A DNA stretch of 21,975 nucleotides from CAYNYF01 sp964401385 (lineage in GTDB: Bacteria; Planctomycetota; Phycisphaerae; SM23-33): NCBI GenBank assembly GCA_964401385.1, contig CAYNYF010000076.1:1-21975 (forward strand), in the 5' to 3' direction. The position numbers and the translations under genes are program-made. Position 1 is the stretch's first letter. Every line of letters starts with the position of its first letter. This document shows, piece after piece, positions 15,177 through 21,756 of the stretch. The notes beneath the pieces were generated by a model that saw only the letters and a list, made by a program, of their open reading frames with translations, was not told the origin of the DNA and did not search any database.

Positions 15177-16268
15177 GTGGTCCCGCTGAAACTGAAAAAC
15201 CTGAGCAAGCGGTTCGTCACCGGCCGCGGGACGATCGTGGCCGTGGACGACGTGACGCTGATGATCGAGGCCGGCGAGCTGTTCTTCCTGCTGGGTCCCA
15301 GCGGTTGCGGCAAGACCACGCTGCTGCGGATGGTGGCGGGCTTCGTCGAGCCCACCGCCGGCAGCATCGTCTTCGGCGACCGCGACGTCACCCGCACCCC
15401 GCCGGAGCGGCGGGACGCGGCCATGGTCTTTCAGAACTACGCCCTGTGGCCGCACATGACGGTGGCCAAGAACGTGGGCTTCGGGCTGTCGGTGCGGGGC
15501 ATGCCGTCCCGGCAGCGGCGGGCGGTCGTCTCGGAGCTGCTGGAGACGGTTCGCATCGCCGAGAAGGCGCCGGCCAAGCCGATGGAGCTGTCGGGCGGGC
15601 AGCAGCAGCGGGTGGCCCTGGCCCGGGCCTTGGCGGTCCGTCCGCAATGCCTGCTGCTGGACGAGCCGCTGAGCAACCTGGACGCCGCCCTGCGTTCGGC
15701 CATGCGGTGGGAGATTCGACGGATCGTCAAGGCCGCCGGCACCACCGCTCTGTACGTCACCCACGACCAGACCGAGGCCCTGGCCATCGCCGACCGCATC
15801 GGCGTGATGCGCGCCGGGCGGGTGGTCCAGATCGGCACCGGCCAGCAGCTCTACGAGGCCCCGGTCAGCCGCTTCGCGGCCGAGTTCCTGGGCGAGGCCA
15901 ACTTCCTGCCGGGGCGGGTCGCCGAACCCACCGGCCGCTGGACGCTGCTGGAGACGCCGGCGGGGGTGCTTCGCGCCCGCCCGCGCGAGGGCCTCCAGCC
16001 AGGCCAGGAGGTCACTTGCTGCATCCGCCCCGAGTCGCTGCGGCTGGACGTGCAGGATGGGCCGGCGGCGGCATCGACAGATGAAAATGTCTTCCCCGCC
16101 CGACTGAAACAGTGGACGCACCTGGGCGATACGGCCCGGTTCGGCGTACAATTGGCGAACGGAACCGAGCTGTCCGGGGCGGCCATGCCGGCCCGGGCGA
16201 TCGCCCAGGCCGAACAGGAGGTAGCGGTACGCCTGGCCGCCGAGGACGTGTCCGTGCTGGTGGAATAG
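15177..16268 (+). CDS. ABC transporter ATP-binding protein, sugar/polyamine (UgpC/MsmX/PotA) type
   Basis: The 363-residue protein has all nucleotide-binding motifs: Walker A GPSGCGKT 40-47, Q-loop Gln86, signature LSGGQQQ 138-144, Walker B CLLLDE 158-163, D-loop SNLD 166-169 and H-loop His196. The ~120 residues after the ATPase core fit a TOBE-type regulatory domain, as in MalK, UgpC and PotA ATPases of the importer class. It would power a sugar, glycerol-3-phosphate, polyamine or iron importer from the cytoplasmic side. No permease or solute-binding protein is present in the window, so the partner is encoded elsewhere; MsmX-type ATPases are known to serve several importers. The start is GTG 15177, with no spaced Shine-Dalgarno sequence. 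Confidence 0.9.
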   Translation: MVPLKLKNLSKRFVTGRGTIVAVDDVTLMIEAGELFFLLGPSGCGKTTLLRMVAGFVEPTAGSIVFGDRDVTRTPPERRDAAMVFQNYALWPHMTVAKNVGFGLSVRGMPSRQRRAVVSELLETVRIAEKAPAKPMELSGGQQQRVALARALAVRPQCLLLDEPLSNLDAALRSAMRWEIRRIVKAAGTTALYVTHDQTEALAIADRIGVMRAGRVVQIGTGQQLYEAPVSRFAAEFLGEANFLPGRVAEPTGRWTLLETPAGVLRARPREGLQPGQEVTCCIRPESLRLDVQDGPAAASTDENVFPARLKQWTHLGDTARFGVQLANGTELSGAAMPARAIAQAEQEVAVRLAAEDVSVLVE

Positions 16269-16296
16269 GCGGGCCGGTGGCGGCGCGGCGGAGGGA

Positions 16297-16313
16297 GCCG
16301 GAAAAAGTCCGGC
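16297..16313 (+). terminator. Short hairpin between the ABC and MFS genes
   Basis: GCCGGA (16297-16302) and TCCGGC (16308-16313) form a perfect 6-bp stem with a 5-nt loop (AAAAG), 28 nt after the ABC ATPase stop. No T-run follows. It could attenuate or stabilise rather than end transcription. Confidence 0.25.
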
Positions 16314-16385
16314 CAATCCAGCAGAATTTCCACAGGCACAAGCCAACATTGGCCGACGTATTGCGCCAGACAGAGAAGATGCCCG

Positions 16386-17927
16386 ATGTCGTTGCGGAAG
16401 AAATCTTTTGAAGTGCTCCCCGCTTTGCGGCTGCGGGGCCGGCCCCTGCGCAGCGCCCTGCGCAGGGTGACCATCGCCTGGATGTTCGGGGTGGTCTGGA
16501 TGTCGTTGATCTCCGGCAGCCAGATGACGCTGTTCGGTCGGCTGCTGGGCTTCAGCGACATGGACTTCGGCATTTTCGGGGCGATCATCTACGCCGCCAC
16601 GCTCGCCCAGTTGGTGGCGTCGATCGTCATCGAGCGCACCGGTCTGCGGAAGTACATCTTCATCTACTACGCCTGCGGCCAGCGCCTGCTGTGGCTGGCG
16701 ATCGCGGCCGTGCCGCTGCTGCTGGAGCCCGGCCGGGCGGCGGTGGCGACCTTCATGGTCATCTACGCCACCGCCGCAGTGCTGGCCCACGTCTCCATGC
16801 CCGCCTGGCAGACGTGGATGGGGGACATGATCCCGCGCCGCATCCGCGGACGATACTTGGCCAATCGCCGGGTGTGGACGCTGCCCATTCAGATCGTCGT
16901 CGTCCTGGTCGCCGGCTGGGTCCTGGACCGGGCGACCGTGGCCGGGCCCATGGTCGCCGAGCGGCAGATGCTGCTGCTGCGGACCATCAGCGTGCTCTTC
17001 GCCGTCGCCGCCGTCTTCGGCACCATCGACGTGCTGCTGTTCCTGCGCATGCGAGAGATCGTCTCCCCGCCGCTGCTGAACGGACGGAACGGGCAGCGCA
17101 AGGCCTCGCTGGCGGGCGTGGTCAGGGGGCTGGGCGAGGTTGCCGGCGCGGTCGTGGCCGCCTTTCGCGACCGCGTCTTCCGTCACTATGCCCTGTACGG
17201 GGCGACCATGGCTTTCGCCATGATCGTCGGCGGGCAGTTTTTCTGGCTCAACAGCCTGGAGAACCTCGGCTACAGCAAGCTCGGGGCCAACTTCGTCTTC
17301 ATGGTCTGCGGGGCGGCCGCCTCCCTGCTGATGGCCAGGCTCTGGGGCAAGCTGATCGACCGTTGGGGCCGCCGCCCGGTGCTCATCCTGGCCACCATCG
17401 GCGTGGTCTTCGCCCCGGTGGGATGGCTGGTCATTCCGCCGGGCAGCCGGATTCTGGCGTACCTGCTGGGGGTGGTCTCCTGCGCCCTGGGCGGGGCCTT
17501 CTGGAGCGGGATCAACCTGGCCCAGATCGGCGTCATCTGGGGGTTCGCCGAGACGCGCGGGCGGAGCAAGTACGTGGCGGCGGCGGCGGTGGTGGCCGCG
17601 GCCGGGGGCTTCGCCGGCGGACTGGCCGGCGGCTGGCTGGCACAGGGACTGAACTATTTGCAGGCCAGCCCCCTCCAGGTCGGGCCGTTCCGGTGGATCA
17701 ACTATCACTTCAACTTCCTGGCCTCGATGGTCGCCAGGGCGGCGGCGCTGACCTGGCTGATCGGCATGCCCGACCCGCACGCCAAGCGCTTCCGCGACAT
17801 GATGCGGCAGATCCGCTTCAACGCCTACAACAACGTGATGCCGCGGCTGTTCTGGTCGCTGCGGGCGGCGGGGCAGTGGTGGCAGCAGCGGCGCGCCCGC
17901 CAGAACGGCGGGCAGCGGCCGCGGTAG
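16386..17927 (+). CDS. MFS transporter
   Basis: The 513-residue protein has about a dozen hydrophobic segments in two halves, typical of the major facilitator superfamily. GKLIDRWGRRPVL (around residues 318-330) is a clear MFS motif A equivalent in the cytoplasmic loop that opens the second half. A basic cytoplasmic N-terminus (RKK, RLRGRPLR) precedes the first helix at about 28-45, and the C-terminal tail is Arg- and Gln-rich. The substrate cannot be read from the sequence. ATG 16386 has only a weak purine stretch (AGAGAAG) before it. The 117-bp gap after the ABC ATPase gene shows no clear promoter, so read-through from that gene is likely. Confidence 0.85.
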   Translation: MSLRKKSFEVLPALRLRGRPLRSALRRVTIAWMFGVVWMSLISGSQMTLFGRLLGFSDMDFGIFGAIIYAATLAQLVASIVIERTGLRKYIFIYYACGQRLLWLAIAAVPLLLEPGRAAVATFMVIYATAAVLAHVSMPAWQTWMGDMIPRRIRGRYLANRRVWTLPIQIVVVLVAGWVLDRATVAGPMVAERQMLLLRTISVLFAVAAVFGTIDVLLFLRMREIVSPPLLNGRNGQRKASLAGVVRGLGEVAGAVVAAFRDRVFRHYALYGATMAFAMIVGGQFFWLNSLENLGYSKLGANFVFMVCGAAASLLMARLWGKLIDRWGRRPVLILATIGVVFAPVGWLVIPPGSRILAYLLGVVSCALGGAFWSGINLAQIGVIWGFAETRGRSKYVAAAAVVAAAGGFAGGLAGGWLAQGLNYLQASPLQVGPFRWINYHFNFLASMVARAAALTWLIGMPDPHAKRFRDMMRQIRFNAYNNVMPRLFWSLRAAGQWWQQRRARQNGGQRPR

Positions 17928-17937
17928 GCGGGGGCGC

Positions 17938-17966
17938 TTCCGTTTGCCGGCGCGGGCCGGTAGAAT
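17938..17966 (+). promoter_or_regulatory. Promoter of the CYTH gene, predicted leaderless
   Basis: TTCCGT (17938-17943) and TAGAAT (17961-17966) are spaced by 17 bp, and the -10 box ends exactly 6 nt before ATG 17973. A 5-bp GC hairpin (17947-17951 with 17956-17960) occupies the spacer. Confidence 0.45.
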
Positions 17967-17972
17967 CCGACC

Positions 17973-18536
17973 ATGCCCGTCGAGATCGAAGCCAAGTTCC
18001 GCCTGCCCGACCCGGAGACGCTGCGGCCGCTTCTGACGGCCGCCGGGGCCCGCCGCCTCCGGGCCGTGCTGGAGCACAACACCTACTTCGACACGCCCGA
18101 CGAAAGCCTGCGCAAGAGCGACCGCGGGCTGCGCATTCGCAGGATCGAGGCCGACGACGGCAGCCGGCGGACCGAGCTGACCTACAAGGGCCCGCGCCGC
18201 CCGGGCGAGGTGAAGGTCCGCCAGGAGGAGGAGATCGTCATCCCGTCGGCCGAGCCGGCCGCCGCCATCCTGGCCGGTCTGGGCTACCGGCCGGGCGTGC
18301 GCTTTCAGAAACGCCGAGAGAGCTTCCAGCTCGGCGGCGCGCGGGTCGAGCTGGACGAGCTGCCGGAGCTGGGCTTCTTCCTGGAGATCGAGGCCGCCGA
18401 CGAGCGGACCGTCCAGGCGGTCCGGCGGAAGCTGGGGCTCGAGAACGTCCGGACCGTCACCGCCCCGTACGTGGCCCTGGTGGCCGACCACCTGGCCGCC
18501 GGGCCGGAACGGACGAGAGGCGAACTGAAATTCTGA
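17973..18536 (+). CDS. CYTH-domain protein (class IV adenylate cyclase / triphosphatase family)
   Basis: The 187-residue protein is a complete CYTH domain. It has the N-terminal ExExK motif (EIEAK, 4-8), YFDT at 38-41, LRIRR at 53-57, TYKGP at 70-74 and the acidic ELDELPELGFFLEIE stretch at 126-140. These charged residues line a tunnel that binds triphosphate and divalent metal. Family members are class IV adenylate cyclases (CyaB), thiamine triphosphatases or inorganic triphosphatases. The short single-domain form and the 'ELPELGFFLEIE' signature look most like the CyaB group, but activity cannot be assigned by eye. The start ATG has no Shine-Dalgarno sequence and lies 45 bp after the MFS stop, directly behind a -10-like box. 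Confidence 0.85.
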   Translation: MPVEIEAKFRLPDPETLRPLLTAAGARRLRAVLEHNTYFDTPDESLRKSDRGLRIRRIEADDGSRRTELTYKGPRRPGEVKVRQEEEIVIPSAEPAAAILAGLGYRPGVRFQKRRESFQLGGARVELDELPELGFFLEIEAADERTVQAVRRKLGLENVRTVTAPYVALVADHLAAGPERTRGELKF

Positions 18537-18630
18537 CCGGCCGGGCGCGTGGGGCCCCGGCAGCGACTTCTTGTGGCCCAAACAGAACCCTAACTTTGGG
18601 GGCGCTTCGTCATTTCCCAGTGCTTGTACC

Positions 18631-18650
18631 AAGGGTGCCCGTCCCTTTTT
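18631..18650 (+). terminator. Weak hairpin plus T-run between convergent CYTH and DUF1854 genes
   Basis: AAGGG (18631-18635) pairs with CCCTT (18643-18647) around a 7-nt loop and is followed by TTT, about 95 nt after the CYTH stop. It overlaps the last bases of the convergent DUF1854 gene. It may be an intrinsic terminator for the plus strand or a REP-like palindrome. Confidence 0.4.
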
Positions 18651-19143
18651 AGAAGTACTGCTCGAGGTGCTTTCGGCTGACGTGGTCCAAGGCTTCGATG
18701 TCGGCCACCTCGTACACGTTGCCGTCCACGTCTTGGAGGATCGCCCGCCTGGCCGACAGCAGTCGCACGTCGTCGCGGCTGCGGATCTGGAAGGTGACCT
18801 CCCCGCGGTCGGTCTCGGCCGTGATGTAGATGACGTCGAACTCGGCCGTGTGCTTGGTCACCCGCTGAATCTTGGGCACGAAGACCTTGTCGCGCAGCTC
18901 CTGCTCGATGATCTCGCGCGTCTTCGGCTCGACCCCGTCCAAGCCATTGAGCAGGACGATCTCCTTGCCGTCCTTGTTGCGGATGGAGATGTAGCCCTCC
19001 TGCACGGACCAGGGGAAGCAGCGGGCGATCTTGACGTTTTTCTCGGGCTCCTTGCGGCCGCGGAGCCAGGCCGCCAGCTCGCCGCGTCCGTCGCGCTCGA
19101 TCCTGATCAACTCAGCCTGATTGTCCTGACCGTCCTGGCTCAT
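18649..19143 (-). CDS. DUF1854-type protein
   Basis: The 164-residue protein matches my recollection of the DUF1854 pattern: RCFPWSVQEGYISIRNKDGK (41-60), EIIEQELRDKVFVPKIQRV (77-95), a TDRGEVTFQI strand (111-120) and ILQDVDGNVYEVADIEALD (135-153) near the end. It has no signal peptide or membrane segment. DUF1854 units are known as stand-alone proteins and as tails on ABC-type proteins; the function is not established. The start codon at 19143 lies 27 nt after the leuB stop on the same strand. AGGAA abuts the ATG, so initiation is probably coupled to leuB translation, and the pair is a likely operon. Confidence 0.7.
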   Translation of the reverse strand: MSQDGQDNQAELIRIERDGRGELAAWLRGRKEPEKNVKIARCFPWSVQEGYISIRNKDGKEIVLLNGLDGVEPKTREIIEQELRDKVFVPKIQRVTKHTAEFDVIYITAETDRGEVTFQIRSRDDVRLLSARRAILQDVDGNVYEVADIEALDHVSRKHLEQYF

Positions 19144-19170
19144 TTCCTGACTCGAAAATCTCCCGCGGAT

Positions 19171-20271
19171 TCACTCCGCCGACGCCACTGCCCCGGCCAC
19201 CAGGTCGCCGACCTCGGCGGTGGTGAAGCCCATCTTCCCGGCCGACTGCGATTTCATTCCAGGGGTGACGGCCTGGATGGCGCGCTCGACGCGCTCGCCG
19301 GCGTCGAGAAGCTCGGCGGCGCCGGTGTTCTGCCCGGTCTCTCGCAGCAGCATGGCCATGGCCGCGATCGCCGCGATCGGGTTGATCACGTTCTTGCCGG
19401 TGTACTTGGGGGCGCTGCCGCCGATGGGCTCGAACATGCTCACCCCCGCCGGGTTGATGTTGCCGCCGGCGGCCACGCCCATCCCGCCCTGAATCATCGC
19501 CCCCAGGTCGGTGATGATGTCGCCGAACATGTTGCAGACCACGAGGGTGTCGTAGTGCTCGGGATTCTTCAGGAACCACATGCAGCAGGCGTCCACGTGA
19601 TTATAGTCGCGCTCGACGTCGCCGTACTCGCCGCCGACCTCGTTGAACGCCCGCCACCACAGGTCGTGGGCGAAGGTCAGCACGTTGGTCTTGGCCACCA
19701 GCGTCAGCCGCTTCTTGTCGTTCCGCCGCCGGCAAAGCTCGAAGGCGTAGCGGATCGCCCGCTCCACGCCGAAGCGCGTGTTGCACATGATCTGCGTGGC
19801 CACCTCCTGCGGCGTGCCCTTGTACTGCACGCCGCCCATGCCGGTGTAGAGGCCTTCGGTGTTCTCGCGGACGACCACGAAGTCGATGTCCGCCGGGCCC
19901 TTGTCCTTCAGCGGCGTGGCCACGCCGGGGTAGAGCTTCACCGGGCGGAGGTTGACGTACTGGTCCAGGTCGAACCGCAGCCGCAGCAGCAGCCCCTTCT
20001 CCAGGATGCCCGGGGCGATTTTCGGATGCCCCACCGCCCCCAGGTAGATCGCGTCGTAGCCTCTGAGCTGCTCGATCTCCTCGTTGTGGATGACCGGGAT
20101 GGTGGCGCGGGCGGGGTCGCCGCCGGCCGAGAGGTACCTCTTGCCGCTGGCGTCGAAGTCGGTGGATTCGTAGGCAAAGCCGACCTTCTCGGCCACGGCC
20201 CGAAGCACCTTCAGACCCTCGGCCACGACCTCCGGGCCGGTGCCGTCGCCGCCGATAACCGCGATCCTCAT
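19171..20271 (-). CDS. leuB: 3-isopropylmalate dehydrogenase-type decarboxylating dehydrogenase
   Basis: The 366-residue protein belongs to the isocitrate/isopropylmalate dehydrogenase family. It oxidatively decarboxylates a beta-hydroxyacid with NAD(P)+ and divalent metal; for LeuB this is the third step of leucine synthesis. Visible motifs are GDGTGPEV 8-15, LLLRLRFDLDQYVNLRP 94-110 (substrate arginines, as in actinobacterial-type LeuB), VRENTEGLY 134-142 with Tyr142, Lys194, the metal aspartates Asp227, Asp251 and Asp255, and GSAPKYTGK 285-293 in the cofactor loop. Tartrate, homoisocitrate or isocitrate dehydrogenase activity is less likely but possible. No other leucine gene is in the window. 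The frame is open to 20595, but ATG 20271 follows AGGAAAGGAAG and starts the standard N-terminus. Confidence 0.85.
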   Translation of the reverse strand: MRIAVIGGDGTGPEVVAEGLKVLRAVAEKVGFAYESTDFDASGKRYLSAGGDPARATIPVIHNEEIEQLRGYDAIYLGAVGHPKIAPGILEKGLLLRLRFDLDQYVNLRPVKLYPGVATPLKDKGPADIDFVVVRENTEGLYTGMGGVQYKGTPQEVATQIMCNTRFGVERAIRYAFELCRRRNDKKRLTLVAKTNVLTFAHDLWWRAFNEVGGEYGDVERDYNHVDACCMWFLKNPEHYDTLVVCNMFGDIITDLGAMIQGGMGVAAGGNINPAGVSMFEPIGGSAPKYTGKNVINPIAAIAAMAMLLRETGQNTGAAELLDAGERVERAIQAVTPGMKSQSAGKMGFTTAEVGDLVAGAVASAE

Positions 20272-20369
20272 CTCAACTTCCTTTCCTGTGCCGCCGGCGC
20301 GGGCGTGTTTGCTGCGGGCTGTTCCCATCCCACGGCTGGCCAATCCGGCGCCGGCAAGGCGAGTCGCAG

Positions 20370-20398
20370 AGTTTAGCGGCGCCGCCCCGGCCTGACAA
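20370..20398 (-). promoter_or_regulatory. leuB promoter
   Basis: TTGTCA (20398-20393) and TAAACT (20375-20370) on the minus strand are separated by 17 bp. The start site would be near 20363, giving a leader of about 92 nt. Confidence 0.6.
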
Positions 20399-20470
20399 GG
20401 GATTACACCAATGAGTTGGCCGCGCCCGCGCTTCGGCGCCCCGGGCCGGGACCGGGCTGTACGAAACGCA

Positions 20471-20560
20471 ACCATTCGCGACCAACCGATACCATTGAGT
20501 ACCATTGAGTACCATTGAGTACCATTGAGTACCGTTGAGAACCATTCGGAACCATTGAAA
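20471..20560. repeat. Nine-unit 10-bp direct repeat array upstream of leuB
   Basis: Nine consecutive 10-bp units, each starting with ACC on the plus strand. The four central units (20491-20530) are identical, ACCATTGAGT. Flanking units diverge outward: ACCATTCGCG and ACCAACCGAT on the left; ACCGTTGAGA, ACCATTCGGA and ACCATTGAAA on the right. The array begins 72 bp upstream of the predicted leuB -35 box. A one-mismatch copy (ACCAATGAGT) is at 20407-20416. The region 20561-20784 beyond the array shows nothing else that I recognise. Confidence 0.95.
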
Positions 20561-20784
20561 ACGTAGCCTGCGACGATAAGTCTCTGTTCTAGCAAGAGAT
20601 AGGCCGCGCGAGCCGCGAATTCGCCCCGGCCGAAAGGTTTCGCCGGCTTGGCGCCGTCTCGGGCGATCGCGCCCGGGCGGGCGCAGGGCGGCCCCGCGCC
20701 GGCGCAGTCCGCGCCTCACCGGGCAGAAAACGCCGCGCCGGATGCGTCTGATCGACATTTTCGCCGCTCCATACCTTCTCTGTG

Positions 20785-20826
20785 CCGCCGCCGCGCGCAT
20801 CGGCGGCGGGCGCCCGCGCGGGCGCC
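20785..20826 (-). terminator. Tandem GC hairpins after the HTH gene
   Basis: An 18-bp perfect palindrome (20809-20826) and a 9-bp stem with a 7-nt loop (20785-20793 with 20801-20809) lie 28 nt past the stop of the HTH gene. They share an arm base, so they may be alternatives. No T-run follows, so they are a non-canonical terminator or a 3'-end block. Confidence 0.35.
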
Positions 20827-20854
20827 GTCGCCTACTCGCACTTCCCGGCGGCCC

Positions 20855-21535
20855 TCAGCGCCCGTTTTGTCGAATCCGCGCCAGCCTCGCCCCGCCGTGC
20901 CGGCGGATCTCCTCGCGGAAGCGCTTCCGCTCGGCCGCCCGGGCCTCGATGGCCCGCACCGTCGCCTCCGACGGCGCCCGCCGGGTGGCCTTGGCCCCGG
21001 CGGGGGCCCCGGCCGGCTCGTGCGGCACGCTCGATTCGACCGGGGCTTCGGCGGGCCGGTCAGCGGCGGCGCGGCCGGCGCCGACGGGATCGCCGCCTCC
21101 CTCGCCCGGCGGGCCGTCTTGCCCGTCGCCGGTGTCCGGTGAGTTCCGATCGTCCCAGTCGTCGTCGGGGATGGGCGTGCTGAAGCGTGCCCGCAGCGCG
21201 CGCTGCGCGGCCGCCTGCTCCTCCCGGGCGCGCTCGGCGTCGTGAATCTCCCTGGCCGTGGTCAGAACGTCCAGGCAGGCCCGCCGGGCCGTCTCCGGCT
21301 TGTCGGCGCCGGTCAGGTCCTTCAGCTTCCGAGCCGTCGAGCCGACGCCGACCACCAGGCCGTAGCCGGCCTGCTTGTTCGCCACCAGCTCCGCCGCCCG
21401 CAGCTTCGCGTTCAGCCGCTTCGACGCCAGCATCCGCTTCAGCCGGCTGGGACTGACACCGAGCTGGCTGACGATCTCCTCGGCCGAGAGCTTCTCCTTC
21501 ACCAACATTCTGTACAGGTCCTGGCAACAGGCCAT
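20855..21535 (-). CDS. Helix-turn-helix protein with disordered acidic linker, function unknown
   Basis: The 226-residue protein has a helix-turn-helix-like segment at ~16-38 (LSAEEIVSQLGVSPSRLKRML), followed by a conserved-looking helical region to about 105 (VANKQAGYGLVVGVGSTARK at 51-70). Residues ~120-190 are rich in Asp, Gly, Pro and Ala and probably disordered. Residues 190-226 form a basic helix (AIEARAAERKRFREEIRRHG). It is cytoplasmic and probably binds DNA. I do not recognise the family; a phage-type or nucleoid-associated regulator is possible. ATG 21535 is preceded by AAGGAG at 7 nt, and a near-consensus promoter lies upstream, so this is a real, expressed gene rather than a shadow. 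It stands alone, about 580 bp from leuB. Confidence 0.7.
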   Translation of the reverse strand: MACCQDLYRMLVKEKLSAEEIVSQLGVSPSRLKRMLASKRLNAKLRAAELVANKQAGYGLVVGVGSTARKLKDLTGADKPETARRACLDVLTTAREIHDAERAREEQAAAQRALRARFSTPIPDDDWDDRNSPDTGDGQDGPPGEGGGDPVGAGRAAADRPAEAPVESSVPHEPAGAPAGAKATRRAPSEATVRAIEARAAERKRFREEIRRHGGARLARIRQNGR

Positions 21536-21559
21536 GATGGGCTCCTTGTGTTCGCTTCC

Positions 21560-21571
21560 CCGCGTTCGCGG
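21560..21571 (-). promoter_or_regulatory. Hairpin in the 5' leader of the HTH gene
   Basis: CCGCG (21560-21564) and CGCGG (21567-21571) pair around a TT loop in the leader, just before the ribosome-binding site. It could modulate translation. Confidence 0.3.
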
Positions 21572-21581
21572 CGTGATACCG

Positions 21582-21624
21582 ATATGTTAGCTACCAATAT
21601 AACACCCCCGCCGGCCCACGGCAA
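21582..21624 (-). promoter_or_regulatory. Promoter of the HTH gene with an imperfect palindrome at the -10
   Basis: TTGCCG (21624-21619) and TATATT (21601-21596) on the minus strand are spaced by 17 bp. The segment 21582-21600 reads ATAT-GT-TAGCTA-CCA-ATAT, an imperfect palindrome centred on TAGCTA that overlaps the -10 box and the start site. This is a likely operator position, possibly for autoregulation. Confidence 0.55.
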
Positions 21625-21726
21625 TGGCAAAATATAGAAAACTTCGGAGATCCCGGCCGGGCCTGTAAGGTGCGTCGCCGCGGCGACCCAGCTTTTCCCT
21701 TGTGGCCCCGCGCGGTTGAGCCCTCG

Positions 21727-21756
21727 CACGCTCAAGCACACAGCGGCTTGAGCGTG
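21727..21756. repeat. Perfect 10-bp inverted repeat
   Basis: CACGCTCAAG (21727-21736) and CTTGAGCGTG (21747-21756) are perfect inverted copies with a 10-nt gap. No T-run follows on either strand. The surrounding 350 bp (21625-21975) holds no convincing gene; the short open frames there have no recognisable product. Confidence 0.8.

Noticed and set aside
13293..18632. A 1779-codon open frame on the minus strand
   Set aside because: Only its last 189 codons are a real gene (NapG-like). The rest runs antisense to the ABC, MFS and CYTH genes and is Pro/Gly/Arg/His-rich, as expected from GC-rich third positions.
18571..20376. A 601-codon open frame on the plus strand
   Set aside because: It is fully antisense to leuB and the DUF1854 gene, whose family motifs are clear, and has no recognisable product.
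20471..20560. CRISPR array or tandem protein repeat
   Set aside because: Units are 10 bp with no spacers. The period is not a multiple of three, and no gene is supported there.
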